The position numbers and the translations under genes are program-made. Below the pieces are notes generated by a model. That model was not told the DNA's origin and searched no databases. It saw nothing but the letters and a program-made list of their open reading frames with translations. DNA of 20,759 bases from JBBDNV01 sp040877415 (lineage in GTDB: Bacteria; Planctomycetota; Planctomycetia; Pirellulales; PALSA-1355). Shown in pieces: positions 14,504 through 20,759 of the stretch; the first letter of the stretch is position 1; each line of letters opens with the position of its first letter. Where the stretch lies: NCBI GenBank assembly GCA_040877415.1, contig JBBDNV010000106.1, positions 1-20,759 on the forward strand, given 5' to 3'.

Positions 14504-16076
14504 ACAAGAAATGCCGCAACTGCTCGATGGCGGTAATAGTTGCCAGCACCGTGAAAAAGAGGCCGCCCGCGACGAGCCCGCCGCGGGCAAACCAGCCCGG
14601 CCGCAGTTCCCCCGGCAAGAGCCTCAGGTTGATCACCAGCGTGTGGAAGCAACTGAAGCCCAGGGCGAAGTTCATGATCGCCGAGGCCGTGGTCAACAAG
14701 GCCAACGGCTTTCCGATCGATAGGAAGAACAGCCCGAGCATCATGTAACCCACGAGCACGCCGAAGTAGACGATGCGAATGTGCTTGGGGTCCCACGCGC
14801 GCAGCGTTCGGCTGGAGGTCCAGATGACGTCGACCCAGCGGCGGACCGCGCCGTCGGCGCTGGTGGCCATCGTGGGCGCAAGCACCAGAAACCCGCAGAC
14901 GAGCGTGCCGTACCACATCACCGATCCGGCGGTCGCGCCCCACGAGCCGGCCACGGCCGATTTCACGCCGTCGGCCGTCATGCCGGCGGCATACCAGTCG
15001 CTGGCTTGGGTGCCGCGCGGCAAAAACTGCACCGACAGCATGCTCGGCAGCGCCATGCCCAGAAAACAGGCCGGCATCCAGATCACGAGTTGATCGCGCA
15101 GGACATGCTTGATCCAATGCCGCCAGCGCACGAGCGAGTCTTTGGTGACCTCGAACACCATGCCGACGTGCGAGAGCTGGATGTCGCGTCCGCCGACGAC
15201 GCTGGGGATGGCGCCGACGTGGCGGCCCATGCCCCAGCCCTGGTCGCGCGTGTAGTTGCTGATCGGCGCGTTCGAGAGTCCGCCGCTGCCGGCCACCGCG
15301 GCAAAGGCGGCCAAGATCGCGATCGTGCTGAAATCGATCGTCGGAAAACCGCGTCCCTGCGCGAGTGACACAAACACGTTGGCCGTGGCATCGCCGCCGG
15401 CGCTTTTGACCGGCACGGTTCCGAACCGAAAGAAACCGCCAAAGATCTCGGACCACGTCTCGATGCCGGAAAAAAAAATCGCCACGAACAACAAGAACCC
15501 CAGCACGCTGACGATCTTGAACGACATCACCAGCTTGAGCGTGTTGTAGATTTTGCCCCCGAAGATCAAGGGCAGCATGGCCGCCAGGTACACGCCGATG
15601 CCCAGCCCGCGCACCAGCGATTCATCTTCCACGCCCGCCGGAATCCGCCCCAGATAGACCGCGGCCAGCGGCGTGGCTGCGTTGGCCGCCAGGTACGGAA
15701 ACACGGCGCCGAAATCGAGAATCAAGTAGACGAACAGCCAGAAGCGCGGGCCCGGGAGCGTGCGAAACTTGCCGGTGAAGATCGGCTCGCCCGTGTACAG
15801 GGCATAGCGGCTGATCTCGACGTTATAGAAGACCTGGCCCAGGATCGAGAGCGTGGCCAGCCACATCAGGGCTCCGCCGTAGCGGGCGGTGACCGCCGGA
15901 CCGGCCAGCCATTCGCCGCCGCCGATGGCACTTCCGCCCACCAGCACGCCGGGCCCGAGCATCGCGAACCAATTCTTCCACGTGAACCGCGGCGCTTCGA
16001 CCAGCGGGCCGGCGTTCCACCGGGGCATTTCGTGCGAGCCGGGCCAGGGAGCTACGAACTTCGATTCGCCTTTCAT
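14502..16076 (-). CDS. Nramp-like membrane transporter (paralogue 2)
   Basis: An inner-membrane protein of 524 aa and about 11 helices, clearly paralogous to the transporter at 5552-7525. The shared blocks are LGPGV near 40, IGxGEWLxGPAV, YGxxLxWLATLSI, GEPI, LIFGGxIY, GGLxNxxxSNYxRDxGWGMG, HVGAIPSxVGG, GFLVLAP and NxALGFSxxHxL. TM1 has SAIGGGEWLAGP (49-60) in place of the DPGN motif of true Nramp proteins, and TM6 has AGSGGLSNAPISN. The loop between TM5 and TM6 is short (about 30 residues). The ATG at 16076 lies in a triplicated AAGGATG heptamer that also offers ATGs at 16083 and 16090 in other frames. The gene starts 24 bases after dcd, so co-transcription is likely. Databases often label this group Nramp-family divalent metal transporters, but the missing ligands leave the substrate open. 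Confidence 0.9.
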   Translation of the reverse strand: MKGESKFVAPWPGSHEMPRWNAGPLVEAPRFTWKNWFAMLGPGVLVGGSAIGGGEWLAGPAVTARYGGALMWLATLSILGQVFYNVEISRYALYTGEPIFTGKFRTLPGPRFWLFVYLILDFGAVFPYLAANAATPLAAVYLGRIPAGVEDESLVRGLGIGVYLAAMLPLIFGGKIYNTLKLVMSFKIVSVLGFLLFVAIFFSGIETWSEIFGGFFRFGTVPVKSAGGDATANVFVSLAQGRGFPTIDFSTIAILAAFAAVAGSGGLSNAPISNYTRDQGWGMGRHVGAIPSVVGGRDIQLSHVGMVFEVTKDSLVRWRHWIKHVLRDQLVIWMPACFLGMALPSMLSVQFLPRGTQASDWYAAGMTADGVKSAVAGSWGATAGSVMWYGTLVCGFLVLAPTMATSADGAVRRWVDVIWTSSRTLRAWDPKHIRIVYFGVLVGYMMLGLFFLSIGKPLALLTTASAIMNFALGFSCFHTLVINLRLLPGELRPGWFARGGLVAGGLFFTVLATITAIEQLRHFL

Positions 16077-16094
16077 CCTTCATCCTTCATCCTT
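16074..16094 (-). repeat. Triplicated heptamer AAGGATG over the start codon of transporter 2
   Basis: CATCCTT occurs three times without mismatch (16074-16080, 16081-16087, 16088-16094). On the minus strand each unit reads AAGGATG, a ribosome-binding AAGG fused to an ATG. The proximal unit supplies the ATG at 16076, and the AAGG of the next unit lies just upstream. Since 7 is not a multiple of 3, the ATGs at 16083 and 16090 are in the two other frames. The array fills most of the 24-base gap after dcd. Confidence 0.9.
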
Positions 16095-16100
16095 CTCTTT

Positions 16101-16679
16101 CTACCTGTGCGAGCGCTCGATGCCGAAGTTGAGCTTCATCTGCGGGTTTTTTTCGCTCTGGGGGTTCAACTCCTTGAACAGCAGGCTGGGCTGGATGTCG
16201 CGGTTGTCCTGATACTTGTCACTTGAGTATTCGGTGATCGCGCCGATGATTTCGTGATAGAAAATCTGGCAGATCGGCACGCCCGGATAAATGCGCACCG
16301 GCTGCACGGCAAACATTTCCAGCGTCCAAAAGCCGCAAAACCCCACGTCGCCGAATCCGGCCGTCACGTGCACGAACAAACCCAGGCGTCCGACGCTCGA
16401 GCGTCCCTCGATCATCGGCACCAGCTCGTGCGTTTCGGTCCGTTCCACGGTGCGGCCGAGATAAAGCTGGCTCGGCCCGAGCACGAGCCCTTCGGCGGGA
16501 ATGGTGATCCGCCGCACGCGGTTCGGCTTGGCCATGTCGAGCACGACTTCTTCATAGGTCATCAACTCGTCGTGAAGGGTGAGGTTGTAGCTGTTGGGAT
16601 TGAGATTCGCCTCGTTGAACGGGTCGATGATGATGTTCTTGCCCAGGCATTTGCGAATCTGGTGGCCGGAAAGAATCAT
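16101..16679 (-). CDS. dcd: dCTP deaminase
   Basis: It deaminates dCTP to dUTP (or to dUMP if bifunctional), the route to thymidylate precursors, in the cytoplasm as a homotrimer. At 192 aa it is within the family's usual length. The start MILSGHQIRKCL is typical, as is NLNPNSYNLTLHDEL (25-39). The signature EGRSSVGRLGLFVHVTAGFG (91-110) contains the conserved Arg and Ser residues and is followed by the catalytic Glu (E121) in GFWTLEMF. The C-terminal nucleotide lid is represented by YSSDKYQDNRDIQPS (151-165). The HVTAGFGDVGF form differs from the HVTAHRIDPGW of E. coli Dcd and recalls bifunctional or dUTPase-like members, so single activity is not certain. It lies 79 bases after nth and 24 bases before transporter 2 on the same strand. 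Confidence 0.95.
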   Translation of the reverse strand: MILSGHQIRKCLGKNIIIDPFNEANLNPNSYNLTLHDELMTYEEVVLDMAKPNRVRRITIPAEGLVLGPSQLYLGRTVERTETHELVPMIEGRSSVGRLGLFVHVTAGFGDVGFCGFWTLEMFAVQPVRIYPGVPICQIFYHEIIGAITEYSSDKYQDNRDIQPSLLFKELNPQSEKNPQMKLNFGIERSHR

Positions 16680-16706
16680 GACGCGCCCCGGTGGTTCGTG
16701 TTGCCG

Positions 16707-16728
16707 TAGCCCTCGGCGTTGCCGGGGG
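16707..16728. repeat. Palindromic intergenic repeat, family B, copy 2
   Basis: The 22 bases begin TAGCCCTCGGCG and end TTGCCGGGGG. Arms CCCTCGGC and GCCGGGGG pair with one G-T mismatch. The sequence matches copy 1 at 10526 and the reversed copies at 20501-20542. It lies in the 79-base gap between nth and dcd. Confidence 0.75.
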
Positions 16729-16758
16729 AGATGCCTGCTGCTGGGATTAGTTGACTTA

Positions 16759-17412
16759 TCAACGCTTCGCGACTCCGATGCGGGGACAAACGTCCGCCAG
16801 CGTGCAGCTCTCGCACTTCGGCTTGCGGGCGACGCAAATCCGTCGGCCGTGGTGGATCATGCGGTGCGCGAAGTCGACCCACCCGCGCTTGGGCAACTGG
16901 GCCATCAGGTCGCGCTCTATTTTCACGGGGTCCGAGTGCCGGGTCATCCCCATCCGCTTGGCGAGCCGGGCAACGTGCGTATCGACGACGACTCCGCTGG
17001 GAATGCCAAACGCCGTGCCCAGGACGACGTTGGCCGTTTTGCGGCCCACGCCGGCCAGTTTCACCATCGCATCGAGATCTCGCGGCGGCTGGCCGCCGTG
17101 ACTTTCCACCAATTCGCCACAGCAGGCCTTGATGTTCTTGGCCTTGTTGCGAAAAAAACCGGTGCTCTGAATGGCCCGTTCGAGCTCGGGCAGTCTCGCG
17201 GCGGCGAAAGCCTTGGCATCGGGATATTTATGGAACAGATCCTTGGTGACGATGTTGACCCGCGTGTCGGTGCACTGGGCCGAAAGGATCGTGGCGACCA
17301 GCAATTCGAAGGGCGTTTCAAATACGAGTGCGCAACGGGCATCGGGATAGGCCGCCTTGAGCCGCCGCACGATCTGGGCGGTATGGCGCTTGGCGTCGGC
17401 AGTCGCGACCAT
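16759..17412 (-). CDS. nth: Endonuclease III (DNA glycosylase/AP lyase)
   Basis: It removes oxidised pyrimidines from DNA and cuts the abasic site, in base excision repair. The ATG at 17412 gives 217 aa, close to the usual 210-220. An upstream ATG at 17472 adds 20 residues with no similarity I recognise. LLVATILSAQCTDTRVN (37-53) is the classic core. The helix-hairpin-helix LAGVGRKTANVVLG (119-132) contains the catalytic lysine K125, and VVVDTHVARL (141-150) contains the catalytic aspartate D144. The four-cysteine [4Fe-4S] loop is complete with spacing C-x6-C-x2-C-x5-C (C193, C200, C203, C209). All key residues are present. dcd follows on the same strand after a repeat. Both act in nucleotide or DNA upkeep, but that link may be chance. 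Confidence 0.97.
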   Translation of the reverse strand: MVATADAKRHTAQIVRRLKAAYPDARCALVFETPFELLVATILSAQCTDTRVNIVTKDLFHKYPDAKAFAAARLPELERAIQSTGFFRNKAKNIKACCGELVESHGGQPPRDLDAMVKLAGVGRKTANVVLGTAFGIPSGVVVDTHVARLAKRMGMTRHSDPVKIERDLMAQLPKRGWVDFAHRMIHHGRRICVARKPKCESCTLADVCPRIGVAKR

Positions 17413-17562
17413 GCGGAGCCTGGCAGTTGAGGGCAAGACGCGTACGCTCGATTCGAGAGGCCGAAAGTCCATCCAAACGGCCCGCTAATTGTCGCGCAGC
17501 GCGCCGTCGGGTGTCAAGTATGCGGTCTCGGGCGCACAAATCGCGGGCAGATTGGTCAAATT

Positions 17563-17647
17563 CGTCGAGAAGGAAACGAGTGGCGGCGCGCAAAGTGCAA
17601 AGGACATCGACCACTTACCGATTGCGTGGCGCGTCGAGAAGGAAACG
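17563..17647. repeat. Pair of 16-bp direct repeats upstream of nth
   Basis: CGTCGAGAAGGAAACG occurs at 17563-17578 and 17632-17647, a 69-base period, in the gap between the MFS gene end (17688) and nth (17412). The bases that follow are also alike (AGTGG and GGTTGG). The repeats lie about 150-235 bases upstream of the nth start and may be regulatory or a decayed duplication. Confidence 0.6.
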
Positions 17648-17687
17648 GGTTGGGGACGACTTCGCCATTCAACAACAGCTCGTCCCC

Positions 17688-18992
17688 TCAGTCGCCCGCG
17701 TCAGCTTCGCCGAGTTGGGCCCGGTGCGTCTCGGTGGCCAGCCACACCGAGACGAGCGTGATTGTCGAGAGGCCAATCATGTAAACGGCGACCGGCCAGG
17801 GCTCTCCGCCGCTCCATTCGAGCAGCGCCGTGGAGATCAAGGGGGCCAGGCCGCCGGCCAACGGCGAGGCCAACTGGTAGCCGATCGACGCGCCCGTGTA
17901 TCGGACCTCGGTGCCGAACAGTTCGGACAGAAAGGCCGCTTGCGGCGCGTACATGGCCGCATGACACAAGAGTCCGACCAAGATGGCCAGTCCGATCCAC
18001 GTCGCGCTGGCCGTGTTGACCAGCCAGAAAAAAGGGAAGGCAAACGCGGCCATGGCCGCCGCGCCGCCCAGGCAGACCGGGCGCCGACCGATGCGATCGG
18101 ACAAGATGCCAAACGCGGGAATCACGAAAAAATGCACCGCCGACGCGACGAGCACCCCGTTAAGAATCGCGGTTCTCGACACCCCCAACTTGATCGTGGC
18201 ATATGTGAGCACGAAGACCGTGAAAATGTAGAAACAGCCGTTCTCCGCGACGCGCGCGCCCATGGCCAGCACAATGTTCCGCGGATAGCGCCTGAGCACC
18301 TCGAAAAACGGCACGCCGAGTTGTTGCTTGCGATCGCGGAGTTGGGCAAACAGCGGGCTCTCCAAAACCTGCAACCGGATAAACAGCCCCACGCCCAGCA
18401 AGCCGATCCCCAAGAGAAACGGCACGCGCCAACCCCAGCGCATGAACGCTTCCTCGGGCAGCAAGGAAAACAGCTCGAACACCCCGGTGGCCAACAGCAG
18501 GCCTGCCGGCACGCCCGCCTGCACCCAACTCGCGTAAAAGCCCCGGCGCCCACGATGTCCGTGCTCGACCGCCATCAGCACGGCGCCGCCCCATTCGCCG
18601 CCCACGCCGAAACCCTGGATGAATCGCAAGACGACGAGCAGCACCGGCGCGGCGACGCCGATTTGATCGTAAGAGGGCAACAAGCCGATGAGAAACGTCG
18701 CCATTCCCATCAGCACGAGCGTGGTCACCAGCATCGACTTGCGGCCCATCCGGTCGCCAAAATGTCCGAACACGACGCCGCCCACCGGACGAGCGAAAAA
18801 GCCGACCGCATACGTGCCAAACGCCGCCATCGTCCCCGCCGCCGGATCGAGCGTGGGAAAGAACAGCCGGTTGAACACCAGTGCCGCGGCGGTCCCATAG
18901 AGAAAGAAATCGTACCACTCGATCGTCGTGCCGATGAAGCTGGCGAAAACGACGCGCGTTACGCTTCCGCCACCTGTTTGAGGAGAACTCAT
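17688..18992 (-). CDS. Major facilitator transporter, metabolite:H+ symporter (MHS) type
   Basis: A 12-helix inner-membrane symporter, 434 aa. The MHS group (ProP, ShiA, KgtP-like) imports organic acids or osmolytes with protons. The start at 18992 (MSSPQTGGGSVTRVVFASFI) places the conserved IEWYDFFLYG motif at 24-33, as expected. A frame open to 19127 runs through a repeat and is rejected. The motif between TM2 and TM3, GHFGDRMGRKSML, is at 76-88. RFIQGFGVGGEWGGAVLMAV is at 123-142. The central loop has RLQVLESPLFAQL, and the second half repeats the loop motif as GILSDRIGRR. RYTGASIGYQLASPLAGG is also typical. No strong ribosome site is seen. No metabolic gene adjoins it that would reveal the substrate. 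Confidence 0.95.
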   Translation of the reverse strand: MSSPQTGGGSVTRVVFASFIGTTIEWYDFFLYGTAAALVFNRLFFPTLDPAAGTMAAFGTYAVGFFARPVGGVVFGHFGDRMGRKSMLVTTLVLMGMATFLIGLLPSYDQIGVAAPVLLVVLRFIQGFGVGGEWGGAVLMAVEHGHRGRRGFYASWVQAGVPAGLLLATGVFELFSLLPEEAFMRWGWRVPFLLGIGLLGVGLFIRLQVLESPLFAQLRDRKQQLGVPFFEVLRRYPRNIVLAMGARVAENGCFYIFTVFVLTYATIKLGVSRTAILNGVLVASAVHFFVIPAFGILSDRIGRRPVCLGGAAAMAAFAFPFFWLVNTASATWIGLAILVGLLCHAAMYAPQAAFLSELFGTEVRYTGASIGYQLASPLAGGLAPLISTALLEWSGGEPWPVAVYMIGLSTITLVSVWLATETHRAQLGEADAGD

Positions 18993-19075
18993 GAGTGGAC
19001 TTATAGGAGTTGGCCCCGCGCGAAGCAAGCGCGGCGAAAGCGAAGATTTTTTTTGGCGGGGGGCGCGCCAGAGGA

Positions 19076-19114
19076 GACAGTCCCATTTTTCTCCGAAGAA
19101 TTGGGACAATCCCC
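19076..19114. repeat. Hairpin-forming intergenic repeat, family D (GTCCCA...TGGGAC)
   Basis: GTCCCA (19080-19085) pairs with TGGGAC (19102-19107), with further pairing of TTCT and AGAA around CCG. It lies between the MFS start (18992) and the small gene at 19150. Just before it are a CCGCGC/GCGCGG hairpin (near 19016-19034) and a T run. I recall similar GGGACAGTCCCA-type sequences scattered in planctomycete genomes. Only one copy is present here. Confidence 0.55.
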
Positions 19115-19149
19115 GCGGTTTTTGCACCGCTTCCGGGACTCGGATGGCC

Positions 19150-19314
19150 TCACGGCGAGGCTCGATCCTCGATTAGCTGCGCGTGCAGCGACGCGCGTTC
19201 CTTGTGCAATTCGTCAACCCGCTCGATCGATAGTCGCGGGTTCTGAATCTTGACGTTAAGCTCTTTGACGCGCTTGACGATGGCCGCGCGTTGGCGTGGA
19301 GTCAGCTTGCTCAT
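19150..19314 (-). CDS. Possible 54-residue basic helical protein
   Basis: The ATG at 19314 opens a 54-codon frame beginning MSKLTPRQRAAIVKRVKELN and ending LHAQLIEDRASP. It looks like a real small protein: amphipathic, charged and helical, with high third-position GC as in neighbouring genes. The frame stays open far upstream, antisense to the LRR gene, but that part does not read as protein. There is only a weak ribosome-site candidate (GGGACGG). The function is unknown; a short coiled coil or nucleic-acid-binding protein is possible. It is divergent from the LRR gene. Confidence 0.5.
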   Translation of the reverse strand: MSKLTPRQRAAIVKRVKELNVKIQNPRLSIERVDELHKERASLHAQLIEDRASP

Positions 19315-19632
19315 ACCGGCCGTCCCGGCAGGGTCATCCGCCTGGTGTTCGCGAAGAGCTGTGACACTTGGTCGCCTGCTAAAGCATAGGTCAAGTTCCC
19401 TGGCTTGTCCGTTTCGCCGCGTGCCCCAGCGAGCCGCCGCCAAAACCGGCGAGTCTTCGGCCGCCGACCATTTCGTGCCTCGGTAACGGGCCGTGTCGCC
19501 GGCCCAGGTTGGCACGCATTTCGCCTGCCAACCCCTTGGACGCCCGGAGAGCCGAATTAGAATAGACAGTTCACCGACTGCGACCCGCCGTTCGAGCCGA
19601 CGCCGCGCGAACGAACACCAGGAGTTTACCCC
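19315..19632. other. Upstream region of the LRR gene
   Basis: These 318 bases hold no convincing gene. The left part may carry the promoter of the small minus-strand ORF. The right part contains the dyad at 19507-19533, a possible promoter (19536-19563) and the ribosome site AGGAG at 19619-19623, nine bases before the LRR ATG. Confidence 0.5.
19507..19563 (+). promoter_or_regulatory. Dyad and candidate promoter upstream of the LRR gene
   Basis: A perfect inverted repeat, GGTTGGCA (19507-19514) and TGCCAACC (19526-19533) with an 11-base spacer, ends three bases before TTGGAC (19536-19541). A TAGAAT box (19558-19563) follows after 16 bases. TAGAAT matches the sigma-70 -10 consensus at five of six positions; the -35 box matches only three. 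The dyad position, just upstream of the -35, would fit an activator site. All of this is prediction. Confidence 0.45.
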
Positions 19633-20475
19633 ATGCGCAACCACCCAGTCCCGACGTTCGCGACAGTTTTTCTGGCCGCGGTCGTCGCGCAACTCGGTTT
19701 GCCGGCGGCCCAGGCCGTCCCGTTCCCCGACAAGAATCTCGAGGCCGCGCTGCGGGCCTTGGTCTTCGAAAAGAAAGACAACACGGAGGAGCTGAGCGAC
19801 GACGACCTGCGCAAGATCTCCACGCTCGAGGCCAAGGGTCGCGGCATCCAGAACCTGGCCGGGCTGGAGAAATGCACCAACCTCTTGTTGCTCGATCTGT
19901 CGAACAACGAGGTCAGCGACTTGGGGCCGATTCGCGGGCTGGTGAATCTGCAGTCGCTCAGCCTGGCGGGCAACAAGATTTCCGACCTTACGCCGCTGAT
20001 GGAGCTCGCAAAGCTGCAGTACCTCGATCTTTCGCGCAACCAGATCCGCCTGCTGCAGCCCACAAGCGCGATGACGAAGCTTTCGGCCCTGTATTTGGCG
20101 GAAAACCAGATTAGCGAGCTGGCGCCGCTGGCGGGGCTCGCGCGTCTCTCGTCGCTCGATTTGGCCAAGAACCAGATTGTCGACATCGGGCCCTTGGCCA
20201 ACATTGCCCGGCTGAGCGTGTTGAAGCTGAGCGACAACGCCATCGAAAACATCGCCCCGGCGACGAAGCATCCGCCGCAAAGCATGTTGCTGGTCGAGCG
20301 CAACAAGATCACGGATCTCGCCCCGCTTGTCGCAGCCGCCAAGACCGACGCCGAAGGCCAAAAGACGTTCGCCCCCTTCCTGCGTCTCTACCTCGAAGGC
20401 AACCCGCTGTCGGACGCCGCCAAGACCGAGCAATTGGCAACTCTAAAAACCTCCGGCGTGCGGATCGAGAATTGA
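19633..20475 (+). CDS. Exported leucine-rich-repeat protein (internalin-like)
   Basis: A 280-aa exported protein for protein-protein contact; its partner is unknown. The ATG at 19633 has AGGAG nine bases upstream. The signal peptide (about 1-28) ends AAQA before VPFPD. After a short cap (PDKNLEAALRALV, typical of internalin-type N-caps), six 22-residue leucine-rich repeats run from about 84 to 215. They follow the pattern LxxLxLxxNxIxDLxPLxxLxx (for example LQSLSLAGNKISDLTPL, LSALYLAENQISELAPLAGL). Two less regular repeats lie near 217-240 and 249-262 (FLRLYLEGNPLSD). The protein ends soon after, with no anchor, lipobox or membrane helix, so it is probably periplasmic or secreted. Downstream DNA contains dispersed repeats. 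Confidence 0.93.
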   Translation: MRNHPVPTFATVFLAAVVAQLGLPAAQAVPFPDKNLEAALRALVFEKKDNTEELSDDDLRKISTLEAKGRGIQNLAGLEKCTNLLLLDLSNNEVSDLGPIRGLVNLQSLSLAGNKISDLTPLMELAKLQYLDLSRNQIRLLQPTSAMTKLSALYLAENQISELAPLAGLARLSSLDLAKNQIVDIGPLANIARLSVLKLSDNAIENIAPATKHPPQSMLLVERNKITDLAPLVAAAKTDAEGQKTFAPFLRLYLEGNPLSDAAKTEQLATLKTSGVRIEN

Positions 20476-20500
20476 GCGCAGCGCTGCCCCGCGACAAAAA

Positions 20501-20542
20501 TCCCCCGGCAAAGCCGATCCCCCGGCAGAGCCGAGGGCTAAG
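20501..20542. repeat. Palindromic intergenic repeat, family B, copies 3 and 4 in tandem (reversed)
   Basis: TCCCCCGGCAAAGCCGA (20501-20517) and TCCCCCGGCAGAGCCGA (20518-20534) differ at one base. They are followed by GGGCTAAG. Read on the minus strand, the second gives CTTAGCCCTCGGCTCTGCCGG, the family B pattern of 10526 and 16707. The pair lies 25 bases past the LRR stop codon. Confidence 0.8.
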
Positions 20543-20596
20543 ACGCGGCTTTAATGCGCAAAATACCGCGCCATCCACAACAAGCGGGGCAGCGAT

Positions 20597-20670
20597 TGTA
20601 GCCGGCCTCAGTGATGCCGGTCTTCTGAGTTGGCCGGCCTGTATTTCGCACATCCCGGGTCGCTGACCTC
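20597..20670. repeat. Palindromic intergenic repeat, family A, diverged copy
   Basis: TGTAGCCGGCCTCAGTGA then TGCCGG (20597-20620) matches the reverse complement of the 9476-9521 element at 23 of 24 positions. A related but decayed half follows (GGCCGGCCTGTA, and CCCGGGTCGCTGACCTCG at 20654-20671, which resembles CCGGGGTCACTGACCCCGG). Confidence 0.75.
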
Positions 20671-20719
20671 GTTGTTCTACACATCTTTTCGCGTGGATTA
20701 TCGCGCGATGGTGTTCTGT

Positions 20720-20734
20720 GGCCCCGACGGGGCC
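20720..20734. repeat. Small GC-rich hairpin near the window end
   Basis: GGCCCC (20720-20725) and GGGGCC (20729-20734) pair around GAC. It lies among other repeat pieces after the LRR gene. A similar GGCCCGACGGGGCC occurs within the sigma-factor gene near 11472, so it could be chance in GC-rich DNA. Confidence 0.35.
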
Positions 20735-20745
20735 GCGGAGTGTAT

Positions 20746-20759
20746 GGGGGGGGGGGGGG
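20746..20759. other. Terminal run of 14 G
   Basis: The window ends in 14 uninterrupted G after TGTAT. No other run of this length occurs in the window. It is most simply an assembly or sequencing end artefact; a true poly-G tract that broke the assembly is possible. Confidence 0.8.

Noticed and set aside
16074..16094. A CRISPR-like or microsatellite array
   Set aside because: Only three 7-bp units without spacers; described as a start-codon heptamer repeat instead. No CRISPR array exists in the window.
17427..19253. A 608-codon plus-strand open frame across the MFS gene
   Set aside because: It is antisense to a clear MHS transporter; its translation is rich in His, Arg and Gln without domains, typical of a shadow frame in high-GC DNA.
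19315..20433. Upstream extension of the 54-codon minus-strand frame, antisense to the LRR gene
   Set aside because: The translation mirrors the LRR repeats in reverse and has no domain of its own; only the last 54 codons look coding.

Overview
The window is high-GC bacterial DNA that most resembles a planctomycete, probably of the order Pirellulales. This rests on recalled family resemblance, not on any search. The supporting signs are secreted SH3-type and DUF4139 proteins of planctomycete style, an ECF sigma factor followed directly by a membrane-anchored RseB/LolA-like partner, a pair of aberrant Nramp-like transporters, and several short palindromic repeat families that I associate with planctomycete intergenic DNA. 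No rRNA, tRNA, CRISPR array, transposase or phage gene was seen. The last 14 bases are an uninterrupted run of G, which looks like a contig end.

Layout, left to right. 178-2501 (+): two exported proteins of unknown role, one with two SH3-like domains. 2551-5208 (-): a fumarylacetoacetate-hydrolase-family enzyme followed by an Aas-like AMP-forming acyl ligase. 5552-9459 (+): an Nramp-like transporter carrying a large extra domain, overlapping by one base (TAATG) a 644-residue protein I do not recognise. From 9516 to about 19314 every gene lies on the minus strand. In order of descending coordinate these are a possible 54-residue protein, an MHS-type major facilitator, endonuclease III (nth), dCTP deaminase (dcd), a second Nramp-like transporter, a DUF4139 exported protein, the ECF sigma factor with its membrane partner, and a Tat-exported amidohydrolase. 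19633-20475 (+): an exported leucine-rich-repeat protein, followed by repeat-rich DNA to the end.

Probable transcription units are transporter 1 plus the 644-residue protein (stop/start overlap), sigma factor plus membrane partner (ATGA overlap), and dcd plus transporter 2 (24-base gap made mostly of a triplicated AAGGATG heptamer). nth may belong to the same unit as dcd. The DUF4139 gene ends at a strong intrinsic terminator (12103-12141).

The most interesting parts are three. The two Nramp-like paralogues lack the usual DPGN metal-binding motif. One of them has an insertion of about 130 residues and is translationally coupled to an orphan protein. There is also a set of dispersed palindromic repeats, one copy of which supplies the stop codon of the amidohydrolase gene. 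No classical defence or biosynthetic system was found.
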